The notes beneath the pieces are model-generated. The model was not told the origin of the DNA. It did not search any database and saw nothing but the letters and a program-made list of their open reading frames with translations. Below, one piece after another: positions 24,781 through 39,800 of a DNA stretch of 64,000 bases. Every line of letters begins with the position of its first letter. Positions within the stretch are counted from its first letter, which is position 1. The DNA is from Amblyornis subalaris (taxonomy: Eukaryota; Chordata; Aves; Passeriformes; Ptilonorhynchidae), in contig JACAXG010000079.1 of the NCBI GenBank assembly GCA_018881555.1, positions 3,897,071 to 3,961,070 of the forward strand, given 5' to 3'. Position numbers and translations under genes: made by a program.

Positions 24781-27700
24781 CCCTTTAATTGCCATAATTT
24801 TCAAATAGTGCATTTCTTAATGTTTGCCTAAAAGGATAAATTCTCAGAGATTAAGGGATTTGGGGGGCATTAATAAACACACTTGGCCACAAATCAGATA
24901 ATAAGCCTTGCAGTGACTTTTAACAGATTATTCTGGTGTAATGTTTTCCAAGACTCTAGGTGTTTCAGGAAAAGGGGAATAGTCACTGTGGTTATGCTAG
25001 CTATTTTTACAGTACAACTGCCTTATGCCATGCTCTTGGCTGGTCAGGCCCAAGGGCAGACTTACATCGTGGACAGCAGGCGTATAATGGTGACTACAGA
25101 CTCTCATTTTGACATCTCCAGAACTGCCCAGAGTGCAGTTCTGTCCTTGCGTGTGTAACATTTTCTTGCAGCTCCCATCTTGAGTGACTTTCCTTCTAGT
25201 TGGCAGTGTAAGAATAGGAGCTTAAAATCCTTACCAGCAGTGGGAGATGCTGTCAATGGGATGCCTGACAGTGACCACAGTTTATCTGCTCACAAACCCT
25301 ATGGAGCCTGTCTTCTGCCTACTCAGTAGTCTTGTTCCTCTCTGCTGGTAGAAGTTGAAGCTATAATTGCCCTTGCTGAAGCGCTGGATCTTTGTTCGCT
25401 CTGGTAGTCCAGTCCCTGTCTATGGACTGAGAGGAGGTCCAGAGTGTGCTGTAAGGATGGCTGCATTATGATCTTGGACTGTAGGAGAGAGGAAGTCTAT
25501 GTGATGTCCAGAGCCTGTGGCATCAGGTAGGCATGGGAGGAAGGAGAATCAAGTCCCTCAGTAAATCACAGCTGTAATCAATTTGCTGTTGACACAAAAC
25601 CACAGAAAGCAGTAGTCCTGCTAGAAAGGTGATTTCCAAGATTTCAGTTCATTTTCCATGTGTAGCAAACCAATATTTAAACTGATACCACGAAACAGAA
25701 TCTGTGGCTATTTGCATGAGTCATCTATGGATGCTTAGGGATGTCTTCTCTTGTCAAATACATACATTGCATACTGCATTGTATACTCCAGCCATTCCAG
25801 CATTGCTGGAGGGCTGGGCTTTGCAGGACAGCTGAGGTTTGAGTGCTAAAATAGTCTTCCTTCTGTTTGCTGAACAGCAAAATAGTCTAGCTAGGCTACA
25901 GAGTGTCTGTATTCCTCCTCCCTTTTCCAGTTCTGAATTAAAAACTGCTAAGCTTAATGGAAACACTATCTATCCCCTTATCTTTGGAGAGATATGCTAT
26001 CTGCTCTTAAAACATCTGTTCCATTTATTTTTCATGGATTTTACATTTTCACTACTTAGTATAAAGGAGGTAAGCACAGATTTTTAAGATTTGCCTTCAA
26101 ATTTTCAGTCCTCACAGGAATGTCTATCAGATGGAATTCACTTGTTTTTGTGTAGTTCCACTGAGAATGAGCATTTCTATAAGTTTGTTCTATTCCTTCC
26201 TAAATTGTTGCTAATTACCTCTATGGTCTGATTCGATATTCATTCCCTCAGTCCTGAAGGCTACTGATGAGCAACTTAAGCAGAGCTCTGTGGGAGACTC
26301 TTTTTTCCTGTGGATGGCCAGGGACAATGAATGACAATGAAAGACTATGCTCTTTTCCAGGGGATTAATCAATCATGATACAAAGTGAATATATAATTTT
26401 TTTTCAATTAGATTCTAAATAGTTGATAATTGAAAAATTTTGTTCTTGATGTGGGATAGCTCCTAGAAGAGTAGAAAGTCTTTGAAAATTTAATTCTCTC
26501 TGGGGTGGTCTAACACACCGTGAACCTTACAAGCTTCCAGGCTTAATGGGCTTTCCTTCCATCTTGCCAGCTCTAATTAAAGGCAAACTCTGTTTCAGTA
26601 TGTTATTCTATTAGCTTGCATAAAATCACTCACATTTGCATGAGCCCGTCAAACCTGATATTTGAACCTGCCTAGTCTCCTGAATGAAGCAAGAGATTTT
26701 CTTTCGTTTTCTTCTGGCCATTGTGGTTTTCTGAATTAATGGTTCCAACTCTTTGCTTCTGCAACTGTGAACCTGACAGGTAGTACAGTTCTCATTAACA
26801 AGGTATTTGCTAGTTCTGGTATCACAGTGCTACTTTTCTTCATGCCACGGTAAGACTATTTCGTAGTCAAAGAAAAAGTAATTTGAAGGATCTGGGAGGC
26901 TATCTATGTAAAGATGACTACATAATGGCACAGATCCTACAGACAGAAACTTGACAAAATATTCAGTACTATATGTTCCCACATTAAAAAAGGAATACTA
27001 ATTGAATTTCCATTACTCTCTTAATTCCTTTACACCTTAATAGACATTAGTAATTTTAGTTGTGATTATGACATATAATCCTTAAAAATACCATGGAAAA
27101 TGGAGTGATAAGCCAACAAAACTATCCCTACAAACTCTTTGTAAAGATATTGGCCTTTACTTTGAAAAATTGGGTAATAACAAGGTAAAACAACTGACTA
27201 TCTTTTCTTGTTATATATATTTGTTTTATTTACTATCGCAATTAACACATTAGTTAAAAAAAGGAGCAGAATCTGTCATAACTAATTCTTTCCATCCAGA
27301 AAATTTGCAAACCACTTTGCAAATCATACACTTTTATTCCATTGATATGTAGTTTCTTTATAGTGAAATAGGATGTTTATGCATGTAGAACAACTCTGTA
27401 AATATGTTTGAGGCAGATACTGTAGTGTATGTATTGCATCAAATACAAATTCCAATGTGATTTTTCAGATAGATAAAGTGTAATTCTAGACTTTAAGTTT
27501 TAGCTAGGGCCATTCCACCATNTGTTTAATTTGTTCCTACTGCTTTGTAATATTTGAGTACCTCACTGGACATTAATGCCACTGAGAAATGATAGTATGA
27601 TTAAGTTTATTATGCAAAAGCAAAACTGAGACACTGAGAAATAAAGGATCCAAGTTAAAATCCATCGAGAAATCAAAATACTTGGTCAGCTTCAGCTGAC

Positions 27701-30700
27701 CTTGGATCACACCCAAGCTTATATATGAGACATAAAAGGCTATCATTGGCAGAGAGTCTCATAAGCAAAAAATTATTCTATTATGTAAGGGGAATGGGGT
27801 TTTTAATCAGTGGAATTGATATGAACTGTGGTTTGAAATAACAAGAACATTGAAATGTCAGTAGTTGTACTAAACAGTCAACAAGAAAAAAATATCATCA
27901 GTGATTATCTCCTGAAAGAAACACAATTAACCTGGCACAGGTTTTTTTTGTTATTTCTTAGTATTCTTATTTTTTACTATTTTTTATTTGAATAGTATTT
28001 GATTTGTGATTACAACAAAATTACTATTCCTGAAGCCTTCAGGTACGTAGGTATGTATGTATGCATTGAGAGCATTTCCTTGCTACAGACATTTTCATAA
28101 AATAATATCAGCAAAGAGCTCCTACAGTGAATGCATCCATGCATCTGCTAGTACAATTGGTTTCACTCAGGAAAACTGNCTCCTCACAGCAAGGGTTCGT
28201 ACAGCATCTATGATAGGAGTGCAGGACTGATCTAACATTAGTGCACAAAATATTGTACACACAGATTTCTGGAAATGTAAATGTTAAGTTGGCAATGTAT
28301 TATAAAAAACCTGGTAGACCTTAGCTGATATGATTTAGCTCTTAGAGAATTTACTATGGACTTATATTTTGAAGATGACACTGAAAGATTCTAACATTTA
28401 GTAATTATTAAGGATCTTTTTATCCTCTTTGATATTTGTAACTGTAGTGAACTTTAATATACCCAGTTCCAGCTTCTGTCCAGATTAAAAACCTCCCCAA
28501 AGCTCATTACAGTTATATGTATCAGAGCAACATCTGTGTTAGAAAACAAGTTATAAATTCCCTAATGAGAGAGGTCAAACAAACTGAAACCTTCAGCTCA
28601 AGGTCTCATGTGCTGTTACTCAAATAAACTCATCTGTTGGGATGCTCAGTAAATAAAAGCAATTTAACATTTTTTGCTTTTAAAAAAAGGGAAAAATGCA
28701 GAGGAACTTAGTGTTGAACCACATGGGATTTCATCATTCTAATGGATGGATTTGGAGCACTGCAATTACCCAGCTGCACAGCATTTTGTTATGTCAGTTT
28801 TCCTAGAATAGTTCTTCTAGACCTGTTCTTTATGTGTTTGCCTCTGCCCATCACAGCATGCTCTGAGGTGCCATTTTTCCCATTTGGCCATGTTCTCTGA
28901 ATGAAGGTTTATTTTAGTCTAGTAACCAAAATATTCTGCAGACAAAGTTCTCACCTTCCAGCCCACCTCAACGTTTTATTTAGTCTTTTCTCTTAAATTT
29001 TCTGTTCTCTACTAAGAGCCATTTGACACCTTTTGCATCATAATTTTCGAAAAGTCCAAATAGTAGTTTTCCTCATATTTGAGTGTTAACCAATCAGAAT
29101 TATTCGAGTAGTCAGACAAAAAAATCAGTGTGAGGGACCTGAAGAAAGAACTGTTGATGGAGCAATAACAAACTGTTTATGTTCTAATACAAAGTAAGTC
29201 ACCTTGAACTTTAATCTTAAGTGTTAGAAATTTATACCAAATTGTCCAACAGATTATTGGACAAAATTCTATGAACAGCCCTTCTTACAAGAAGACTTTT
29301 CAGTTCTGTCTGTTCCCAAACAAGGTGTTACACAACGGTTGGGTTATGAACCCACATGTTGCAATTTATAAGAATTGCATTTCATAACTTATTCTGTTAT
29401 CTCTGTTATGGCTTTTCAGTCCACATACCTATTTTCTGATTTTTTAGCAGTCATACTTTATTTTCTTTTCTTTTTACCTAAGAAATTAACATTGTACGTG
29501 CTGCTATCATATTTGAAAAAATCTTGTTCAGCCTTCCCTCACCTGATTATATCTTATCTGCTTAGATTAAAACTCCCTGAAGCAATGCTAAAAAATAATA
29601 TCAGTCTGTTGCTACTTTTCTTGAAACAGTCTGAGTCATCTGTAACTTTTTTTGCAATTAGTATATAATCATAACTCTGAATTATTAATTTCAATTATTA
29701 TGAAAGAACACTAATAATTATTAAGGATTAAATGACCACTTAAAAATACCAAGAAGGCTCAAACCATCTGAAGTTTAAAATTATTGTTTGCACAAAAGGT
29801 ATTTTAATATAATTTCCAGCACTTCAAAGAATGGCATTCTGTTTTTTCTTCTGTCACAGAAAAGACTACCTGCAATCAATAAAAATTGCAGTTAAGGTGA
29901 CTGAGGTCTGAAGTGGCTTGACTTNAGTGTCTCTGGTGAATAAGCTGACCAAGTCTTGAGCTTTGATAAGAAGTTGAATACAGTATTATCTCATTTCTGC
30001 ATGCAGTTCTGCTGAGACAGTCTGTTAGGTGACTACATTACCTAAGCTATTAATACATTGGTAGATAACTGGAATTGGAGAGTCATAGCTTCTTACTGGT
30101 CTCCTGCATAATTTCAGGTTTAAACAAATCACAAAATTATACAGGACAGGGAAAGAAGTCTTTAGTAAAAGAAAAGAAATCGTGACATGAAAGCCAAAAT
30201 TTAATATGGTGCTTAATGTGTGGTGAGCCAGCAGACTCTTAGTGTTGGTTGTGTGGATATCTGCCTTTTTACAAATGGTAGTAACAGTTCAAGAGTTCTC
30301 CAGGAATAAGGCTGCAGTACTTCCGTTATGAACCACAAAAAAAGGGCAATTGGTCTGCACAAACCAATTCAAAATCAACCCACCGACTTCACACNACATC
30401 CTAAACATGAAGGAGACAACATACAAAAAGTCCCTAAAACTTAATGCAAGATGTATATACAATGAGTGTTGCCTCCTGTCTCTGAGAACTTTTTATAATA
30501 CTTTTGCCATCAAATATGAGGATACTGACCACTGATACAAGATTTAGAAATTGTGGGTGGGGTTGATGGTTAGTGGCCTTGGGTGATGTGCTAGTTCAGC
30601 CTCAGCACTGTGCTGGATTCCTGCTATGTCTGGAAAGCTGTGGTAGAATGTCCTGTATTAAGTCCAGCTTTCACCCATCCAAGGTGAATTTTGGAGCTGT

Positions 30701-30782
30701 GTGGATGAGCTAAATGCTGCCTGGACATAGACATTTTTTCTCTCTGAATTCTGCAGTTCTGCCCTGTGCTTCCAGGAATCAG
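23656..30782. other. Long AT-rich unique stretch with a CA repeat
   Basis: About 7 kb with no gene, RNA or recognisable interspersed repeat. Frames of 80-97 codons at 24883, 25839 and 29375 (+) have no domain and are taken as chance. The only repeat is the (CA)n tract listed separately, and a short GTATGTATGTATG run lies near 28050. Confidence 0.7.
24750..24778. repeat. (CA)n microsatellite
   Basis: Fourteen uninterrupted CA units. It is likely to be length-variable and usable as a marker. No function is inferred. Confidence 0.97.
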
Positions 30783-30866
30783 GGTGCCACCTGAGTGAGT
30801 TTTGCATTTCCCTTTTATAGGTTAGGTGCCACCTGAGTGAGTTTTGCATTTCCCTTTTATAGGTTA
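30783..30866. repeat. Perfect 42-bp tandem duplication
   Basis: Two directly adjacent, identical 42-bp units (30783-30824 and 30825-30866), each starting GGTGCCACCTGAGTG and ending TTTTATAGGTTA. Because 42 is a multiple of three, the minus-strand frame through it shows a repeated 14-residue block, but that frame has no other sign of being a gene. Identity of the copies implies a recent event or an assembly artefact. Confidence 0.95.
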
Positions 30867-33800
30867 GTATCTTTTATTTATTCCTTCCACTCAAGGATTA
30901 GGAAGAAGTACAATAAGGGAGGAAAACACTGTGGAGACAACAACTCTTCCAGTCCGAAAAAAGACTCACTCTTTCTGCCTTTGCCTATCTTGGCCCTGCT
31001 TAGAGCATCTCTAAGTGGATTACCTCAGACCTTCCTGATTGAGAAATGAAATGCAGGATCCAGCCCAAGGGCATTTCAGCCTTTGAACGAGTTTTTGTTA
31101 TCGTTCATAGTCCAAACTTCTCTGAATACACATCTCCCAGGTTTCCTTGTCTTACATTAGTCCAACAGCTTTTTCTGTTCTGAACATTAATCACAGCTTA
31201 CCCATAAGTCCAAATGTCCTCTAACATTTATAATGACAGATGTGCTGCTACTTCAGCAGCTTCCGTATGTCCTTCCTCTCCTGGCAGGGCTCCCTTATGT
31301 CCCCTTGTCTCCTGGAACAGCTCTACTTTCAAGAGTTAGTATTCCTTTCACTTTTATGTTTGGCATTTCCATTCCTCTTGTCATTAATAAACATCTGTTG
31401 TTCAAGTTCTGTGATACGCTATGAATCATCCAACTAAAGTTACCAGGTACTTTTTTTTTTTACTTAGATCAATTTTCCCCTGCTTGTTCTTGCACTGTCA
31501 CTTTGATTGTGTTTGAAAAATACTGCTGTCTGTAGATTATTCTAGGCAAAGATTTTCTGTACTTTCGTCAAACCAGAAGGTGTGCAAATATTAACAAAAT
31601 ATGAAAGTTCTATCAACCTTCACATCAATGACCCAAGGAAAATTCAGTTGGAAACCAAAAGATATAAAAAAAGCTTCTAGAAATATTCTTTCGGGAGAGA
31701 ATTAAAAATGTAATAAGTGAGAACTGATTAATTTATTTCTCTTTTCTTGGTCTTTAGTCTGAAAAGAATTCTTTCACTGAATTACAGATAGATCTTTGTC
31801 CCTTCAAAGTTATCAGCTGTAGATTTTCCATAGTATCAAAATTTAAAAAATCAGTTCTAAAGACTTGAATAATGGCTCACCTAAGAATCTATGGCCTAAT
31901 CTAGTATTTTTCTCCTCATACCTTGATCTGGAAGTGAAATTTCCTGTATCCGCCATCAGGATTGACTGATGTACAACTCATACAGGATTGATTTTGACTT
32001 CAATTGTAAAATTTCAGAAGCTACTCCATTTTCATTAAATTTATTGAAAGTGTAAATCATTGTAAGTAGATGAGTATTATAAATGCTAAGACTCATGTAT
32101 TCACTTTTTGTAATTTTATTTACCTACATCTCCAGAGTTTGAAGCTAGACAACTGCTTTTAGTAGTCAACTAGAGAATGATAAAAATGCATATAATATAA
32201 TAATACATTTTTATCCCCAAAGCACTGAAGTAAAATCTAAAATATAAGGGCAATAACTTCTTACATTGTAGGTAAAGTTAAACTGTATCCTTTCTGAAAA
32301 TATAAAGTATTATACTTTTCCACTGTCCATTCCTGACTACTTGTACTTAGCTGGTATTCCTGGTAGAAAACAGAAAAATGCTTAAAAGTTTTTCTCACAA
32401 ATTTCTGTTCTTCAGTTGAACTGAAAGTTAAAACAATGCTCAAAATAGCTGCATTAAGTAACCTTTTGAATTCAGGTGCAGAAAGAGTTATAAAGGGTAG
32501 TCCTTCCTACTAGGTTACTGACTTATTTACTATTAAAAGAATATATAGATGTTTGTAGGAATTAAATTTAATTTGTATCATTTCTATGCTCTGAATAATG
32601 CTAAAGTGTTATGCTTTCATTGAGAGTGTTCATNTGTGCCTGAATGTCCTTGCCATATGCATGAGCACTCACAACCTGCAGCGCCAAGAAATTAATAGTC
32701 TGCACTGCCTTTCCAAAGACAAAGTCGAGACGCATGAGTCACTTTACGATTGATTCAGGGATTGGCACTGCCAAGTTGTTACCAATAAAGTAATTTCCTA
32801 AAATCCTCACAGTCATTGTCTAAAATTTATCACTCTCTTTATGTAGCAAAACATCACTTTTAAAAGACAGAGGAAAATTAATTAGAAATCCAGTGATTTT
32901 CAGACAGCAGTAGCGAAGGTACCTGAAATAATGCAATATATAGGAAGAAGATATGTTGATAGTGGGGAAAGTAACTGCTGTGGTTCTGTGTTTTATCTAA
33001 AAAATCACAAGGAAGAAAGGAGTTAAAATAGTGATGCATCTGTAGTATTACAAATCATATGGTTCAAGAAAAAAAATTAATTGGAATAATCCCAGAAATC
33101 ACAGGCACAGTGTACTATACAGTCAAGGGAAGATAGTCTATTCATTGACAAAATATACGGTTACTTAAAGATTTTCTCACTNCTCAGAAATCGTTGTAGA
33201 TCAGGTGGTGGTCAGACCCACTGTGTTATTTTCACCACTCCCGCTCTACCACAGAGGAAGCCCATGTCATTTCTCCTTTCTTTAACTATGACCCCATCTA
33301 TCTTACTGCTGGGGTAACAGAAGAAGCTTGTAGGGTCCTGCTGTAATTTGACTACAAAATGACTTTTTTTCACACCACTATCTTAACAAGGTGTTCTTCA
33401 GTTACTGATATCATTTTGTTGCTTTGTTTTCTTGCTTACCAATCTTACTGTATTGCTATAGAGCCAGAATTTGAAGGGCCAGAAACATCATCTGCAGACA
33501 TGTCAGTCCAACATTTTAACCAAGAAATAAACAATTGCATATATGGGGGTTTTTTTCTGTTAATGTTAATTCTACTTTAAACTGGAATAACATTCTCCTA
33601 AAGTTATTAAAACCAAGATCTGCCTCCTCAATTTCATCTCTGCTCTCGATAGGGTGTACATCATCTGCTATTATGAAAGTTTTCAGATATTTCTGCTAGT
33701 TCTCTTGGCTCAGTTGCACAGCAACAAAATGTCCTTGATACATTATCTCATCTAGAGAAGGTACAGTCACAAAAAAATATGAGAATCGACCCTTAGTTTA

Positions 33801-36800
33801 CATTGAAAAGCACTCTATAACCCCCCTGCAAATGTCAGTTCTGGAGTTATTCTTTCCCTGGATCCAATTGTTACACTGAGATTTGGGCAAGGTACCTTCG
33901 CCCTTCCTAAGGCCAAAAATTCCTCAGTGATATTTCTTCTGGCAGCCCCTTTCCTGAGTCCCATTAGCTGTAGCTGTGTGCTCTGTCTTACTCTGAACCC
34001 CATCTCTAATCATATATAGGTTATCATACCCCAGGGGATCCCTCTCCCTCCAGGAACCAAATATTCTCCACTGAATAGCCTCAGCCCTTGGCTGTTTGTA
34101 CATAATTCTTTCCAGTTCCAAGCCTCGTATGTAGCTGCAAGCATTCACTCTCTTTAATCTTCATCCCTTACCCTAGGCTGAGCTACACGGAGCCAGGGCA
34201 CTTTGACTCATATAGAAACAAAATGCAAGTTATTTAAAAATGCCCGATTTCNTTTGACAGCTCTTCTCTATTGTTATTTCCTTTGTAGCTCTGGGCTTTC
34301 CTTCCACTCAACCCCAAACTGACTCTTAGACAAGACACCCTTAGTCTTCCTCTCTTCCTCACAGAGAAGACTCATTTTTGTGTCCATCATTTTCCTCTCA
34401 TAGACCCTCTCTGACTATTTTACGTATGTATTTGGACACCTTTTCTTTCTTTCATCACCTAACTGTACACTAAGCCATTGGTCAAATTCCATGCTCCATC
34501 CAGGGACTAAACCAGTAGCAGCTCTAATGCTGGTTTCTGGGTATCTCCATGGATTATTTTGAAGTAAGTTTGTGTTTATGCATGCCTGTGTACAATGTAC
34601 TGGAGATTTAGGTGAGCAATAACATAGAAAATATGAAGAGTTTAGGGTATTTGCTATCAAGAAAGTACTATGGAAACAAATTCTTGCTATACTTTAGAAA
34701 ATTGAAAATCTTTGTAAATTTTTCTTACATGCCCCTCTGCTTTTTTTTTGTTTTGTTATTATTTAGCCTGTATTAACAGAGTTGTTCACACTATGATTGA
34801 CTTTGCTCAAGAGCTCTCTACTGCATTAGTATAAACAGTATTAACATGAGCATTTATGAAAAGAAGGTCATGGAAACCTGTTACATGTGACAAGTCACTA
34901 CAGACCCTACATTGCTCCCTGTTCTACACATTGTGTTCATATTACAAGTTACCTTGGCCGTATTGGTCATGACAGTAGTGGTACAAAATGATAAAAATAA
35001 AAATATCAGTGAGGTTTGAACAATTCTGCTGGGTTGGTCTTAAGGTAAAAGGTGACCCTAATTGTGGGCAGAGAGGCTGGATTTAACTTTTCATATCATC
35101 TGCTGTCTATTCAGATTGTGCTTAAACCTGCTTCCCACTTCACCCCCAAAATCTGCAGTTTGCCATTAAGATTGAACAAAGATACTTAGAAAACCTTACA
35201 AGAAGGCTAGAATGTTTCATTATCTGAAAGAATTTCTTGTAAGGAGTTGAAATTAGATGGATGATCTTTGTCCTTAGACGAATGCTCTAGGCACACTGAC
35301 TGATTTTGCAAGAGCTGTATTCTGAATTATAGGCTTTAAGGCCTGCTCAGAGATAGACATGACCAGGACATGCCCAAAAAGTAGTAAGATTTAAGAAGTA
35401 TCTCCGAAGCATTGGCGTTGGCTGCCTCAGCTGATACATGATGTGTTTTAAGGCATGTGCATAGGGCACTTAGGGTTATAGAATGCAGTCGAGGAGCCCG
35501 AAGCCAAGTCCACTACACTAAAATAAGATTCAAAGTTAAGACCGAAACCACTTCAGGTTCAAAATGAAGGTGATCCAGAAATGCCTCTCTCTTCCCATTA
35601 GCATAATGGAAGACTTTAATAATCATGCTTTTAATTCAGATATTTAAGGGTTTGAGTCTAGAAAATCCTGTACAAAGTACTCAATCATTCAATTTTGTTT
35701 TAGTAGGCAAAACTAATTTTTTTGCTCTTGCTGTTAAGCAAAATTTAACAATAATAAGAAATTGCTTCAAGTTGTACTTGGTTTGAACATGTCCATGCTT
35801 TAAAAATCATTAGCTGAGCTACTATGAATACATTTTATATGGTTTCTCTATAAAGAATGAGTTTTGAGGTTGAAACATAACCCTAAAACTTAAACGCAGA
35901 ATTCTTTCTCTAGCCATGTGGATCTAACCCAAATTTATAGAAGCAGGATGAAATGAGCTCCATCAAACTAGTAAAACGGGTTTGCTATTAGGCACCAAAG
36001 ATACATGCTCATATTTTTCAATCCTTGTCCATCAAGTACAGGAGAGTGCCAGACCTTTACTCTTGCACTTCTTTGAGACATGAGAGTTGTAGGTTGGTAT
36101 ACCTCTGGGAGGAAGAAAATTGTATTTGGCTTACCAAAATCTTGATAAATGACTGTCATATAAAGGGAGCTNCAGTACCACCACTTAATTAAAAAACAAA
36201 AAATCCCAAAAAACCTCCAAACAACCTGGAGCTATTTTTTTAGGGTCCATTTTCACAGAACATGTTGGATTGGCCTAAGAGTGCCTCATGTATTTAAATA
36301 TTATATGAACCTATGGTTCTATAAATGCTTGTGATGACAGAAGTAGACCTGGGGAGGTACAGAAGTATAATTTTGGGCTCCTGGAGAACTTTAATATAAA
36401 AAAACCTCAAACCAAACAAATGCAAAAAATACCACAAACCCCAGAGTTCTTTTGCTTGGATACTCTGTCTGGGGAACCNAATACAGGAACGCTGAATTTC
36501 AATGCTGAAGGGTACCAAGTACCTCAGACTATTTTCTTTGAATTCTTTTGTGAAATGACAGAGTTAAATAGCAAAATGGCCTGAATTGTCTTCAGTTCTG
36601 CTGACAGATAATTACTATACTTGTAACTCTCAAGTGAGCTATGCAAAAATTATGTAACAGTTTATATAGCTGTTTGATGTAATTGATTCTCATCCTTTTG
36701 ATTCTGATTGGAGAAACTTTTTAAAGTACACCCCTCTTCCTCCTACCCCTCGCCAGCAAAAAAAAAAAAGTCTTCCTTAGGTTTAAAATCCTGGTCACTT

Positions 36801-39800
36801 TGTTCCAGATTTAACTGATATAACTGAATAACACCCAAAAGAAGCAAATAAAAGAAACAAGTAAGATATGACATGACATATCTCTGTTTGAGCAATAAAT
36901 TTGATATGAATGAGTCCTGTCAGAATCCTCCCAGGGAACTCAAACCATCATCCCATGTATTGGAAAAGAGGATTCTTTCTCCAGTTGATAGAAGAATTGT
37001 GAATTGTTTATTAAATCAAGAACTTTTCTGTCAGAATCTCTCCCCACCTGCTGTGCATAGGCCCATATGCATGTTTCCAGTTTTCTCATATATNTGCATT
37101 AAAATTCAAAATAAAGTTGATAGATGCTACAATAATTACAGTGAATGAGATAAAGTAGAGAATATCACTGGTGATTTTTAAGAGCCTACATATGCTTATT
37201 TATCTTAAGGGCACATTTTGTTATTACCTGAGGCTCTTTCTAGCCCTATTTATTATGTTTCTACAGTTAAATGCTATTCAACATATATTCTAAAAAAATA
37301 TCATGTTTTATGTGCTTATTTAGACAGTATTTGACAAGTAGAAAAATCTGTGGATAATAGTATTTGACTATGTCTGAATTGCTCTGGTACTTAATGTAAT
37401 AAGTACAACTATACACACATAAATATACACAATATTATGGCACAATAAGTATGCACAAATTAATGTTTTCAGGCAGCTACAAATTTACACTGGAGCTGTT
37501 GGTGACTGATTTTATATATAACTTCATATTGTAAATCAGACAATGAAAAGTTTGAGTATTTTCATATATGAGATATTATGGTATGGAAAGGAGAAGTGCA
37601 AAGCACTGGTGTTTTAGCACAGCAGATGCTGTAAGTGGAGTAGACTTGTGTTATACTTCTTATTCTAAACAGTTAATGACCTAAGTTGTAACTTTAAATG
37701 AAATTTTAAAAGACCAAGAAGAATCAAGCAGACCTGATCTTAGTGCAAACCAGATGTACTTCAGAGAGGTCACTTCATTCCTTACATCTGTTTCACGCTA
37801 TTTAAAAAGCAAGTTCTAAACCAAATTTATGAATGAATTAAGTTTAAAAACTCTGAAGTGAGGTTCCTAGGCTGTATAAAATACGAGCCTCTAACATCTG
37901 TGCTATACCATACCTAGAGCTGCTGTTCCAATATGAAAAAGAACACTTTTTCTTTCTAAAATTGCCTTGTAATTGGTCTGGTTTAATTATACCACTGTCA
38001 GTATGGTAAGCTAGAGAATGTATGTCCAATTTACCTCAATTATAATTATAACAATTATATTAAGAGATTCATATAAATTAAAGTCTGTTTTCTCTTTTCT
38101 GAACTTTATTTCGTGCTGTTGAAAGTCTTATATCCTGTGACTCTTGGAGAACACTAGGGAATTTTAACCACTCAGGTTTTCTCTTTCTTTTCTGAAAGAA
38201 ATACAATGAAATGACTCATTTGAAACTTTGATACTCCAGCGTCATACTGGCAGATCTTATAATGAAACATGTTCAAATAAATCTGTGAATTAGTCAATAG
38301 AGATTTATATAAACAATCTTTCAGTGCAGAAGAAAAATGTTGTATTTTATGAAAAGGCTGGCGTGGCTTCTGAATGCTAGTGGAGACAATGAGTCAGGAA
38401 AATGTAGTACCCCATTGCCTTGGGTAATTTTTATTTCATCTCTGACATGGACTGTAAGTGAAATGAGCTTGTTATTACACGTGAAGCCATAATGTCAGAT
38501 TTTCTATGTTATACCAAAAGAGAGTAAATTCCCATTGGGAAATTGCTATTTGACATCATTTTCTCATCATTTCAACACGTAAAGTAGAGCTGAAAATGTA
38601 ACTGGTCTGATTCCTGAAAATCCTGAAGGAAAGAGTTAGCTATACTTTGTACATTACAAGAAATACCTTTCAGGCTCTTGACCTCTAGAATTACTTATTC
38701 CTTCTGTTAACTGATGAATCTTCCAAATGCGGTGAGCTGGGTACCTAGGGATGGACTCTTGGCAGAAGAGGAAAATCTGCCTGCCAAATCTCTTATAGCT
38801 AGTCAAAAGGCACAAAAAGGTGTGTTTGAAACCCTACTGTTCTCTGCAGAGCAGAAGGGATTTTGAGAAAGCATCTCTACTCTTTTGAGATTTCCAAAAA
38901 CCACTCCTTAGAATAGGCTTCTGCAGCCATTCTTGCAACCAGATGAACAGGGCTTGCTGTTTTGTAAGGATGCAGCTCTGAGGGTAAAACATCTCCATGG
39001 TAATGGAGGAGTGTGAATCTCCTCAGGCTGTGGAGAATCTAAGACCAACACTTTCTGGATGGCACTGGATTACTAGTATTGTCTTTAGAAAAGTTAGTGA
39101 CTGCAACTGCCTTTTACATTGTACCTACTTGTTAAGTGCTGAGGAAAAACCAAAAATGAAAGGTCAGGATTTAGGAGAAAAAAAATACTTTCTGCCTATG
39201 CGTATTTCTCTGGTCTGATAACTGCTGAATGTTAACTAAAAGCAGTGTGTGTTGGAACTGTGTACCAAAATATACTTCAGTTGTATTTGGTTGTTGAAGT
39301 TATAACCAGCAAGAAATACCTAACACTGCTGTAAAACATAAATAAAAGATGTTTTAGAATATGAGACCAGGGTACTAAATGAAGCAAGTAAAATCAACAA
39401 TTTAAACAGGAGGTGCTGAATTGAATAAGCATTGTGAAAAGAATTAGGTCTTATGTTAAAGCTTAAACTGTACCTATGTTCAAACTTTATGGTACTGCTT
39501 TTCACATCTTATAACTGCAACCTAGGTTTGAGCACCTCAATATAAGCCCTGAAAAACAGCAACCCTCCAAATTCAAGTGGGTCCTGAAGATGGATCATGC
39601 AGCACCACAAATGTTCATGAAGAAGCTAGTCCAAGGGCTATTTTATCTAAATGCTTTTGTTTTCAGACAGTTATGAGCTATTTTTTCTGTGAATTGCCAC
39701 CTAGTTCCTACCAAACTCATTTGCAGGGTAAANAAGAATTTTTAATCTTCCAGTACCTGTCCATCTCTTCACACACTTTCAGATGTCTATAAAAGAATTA

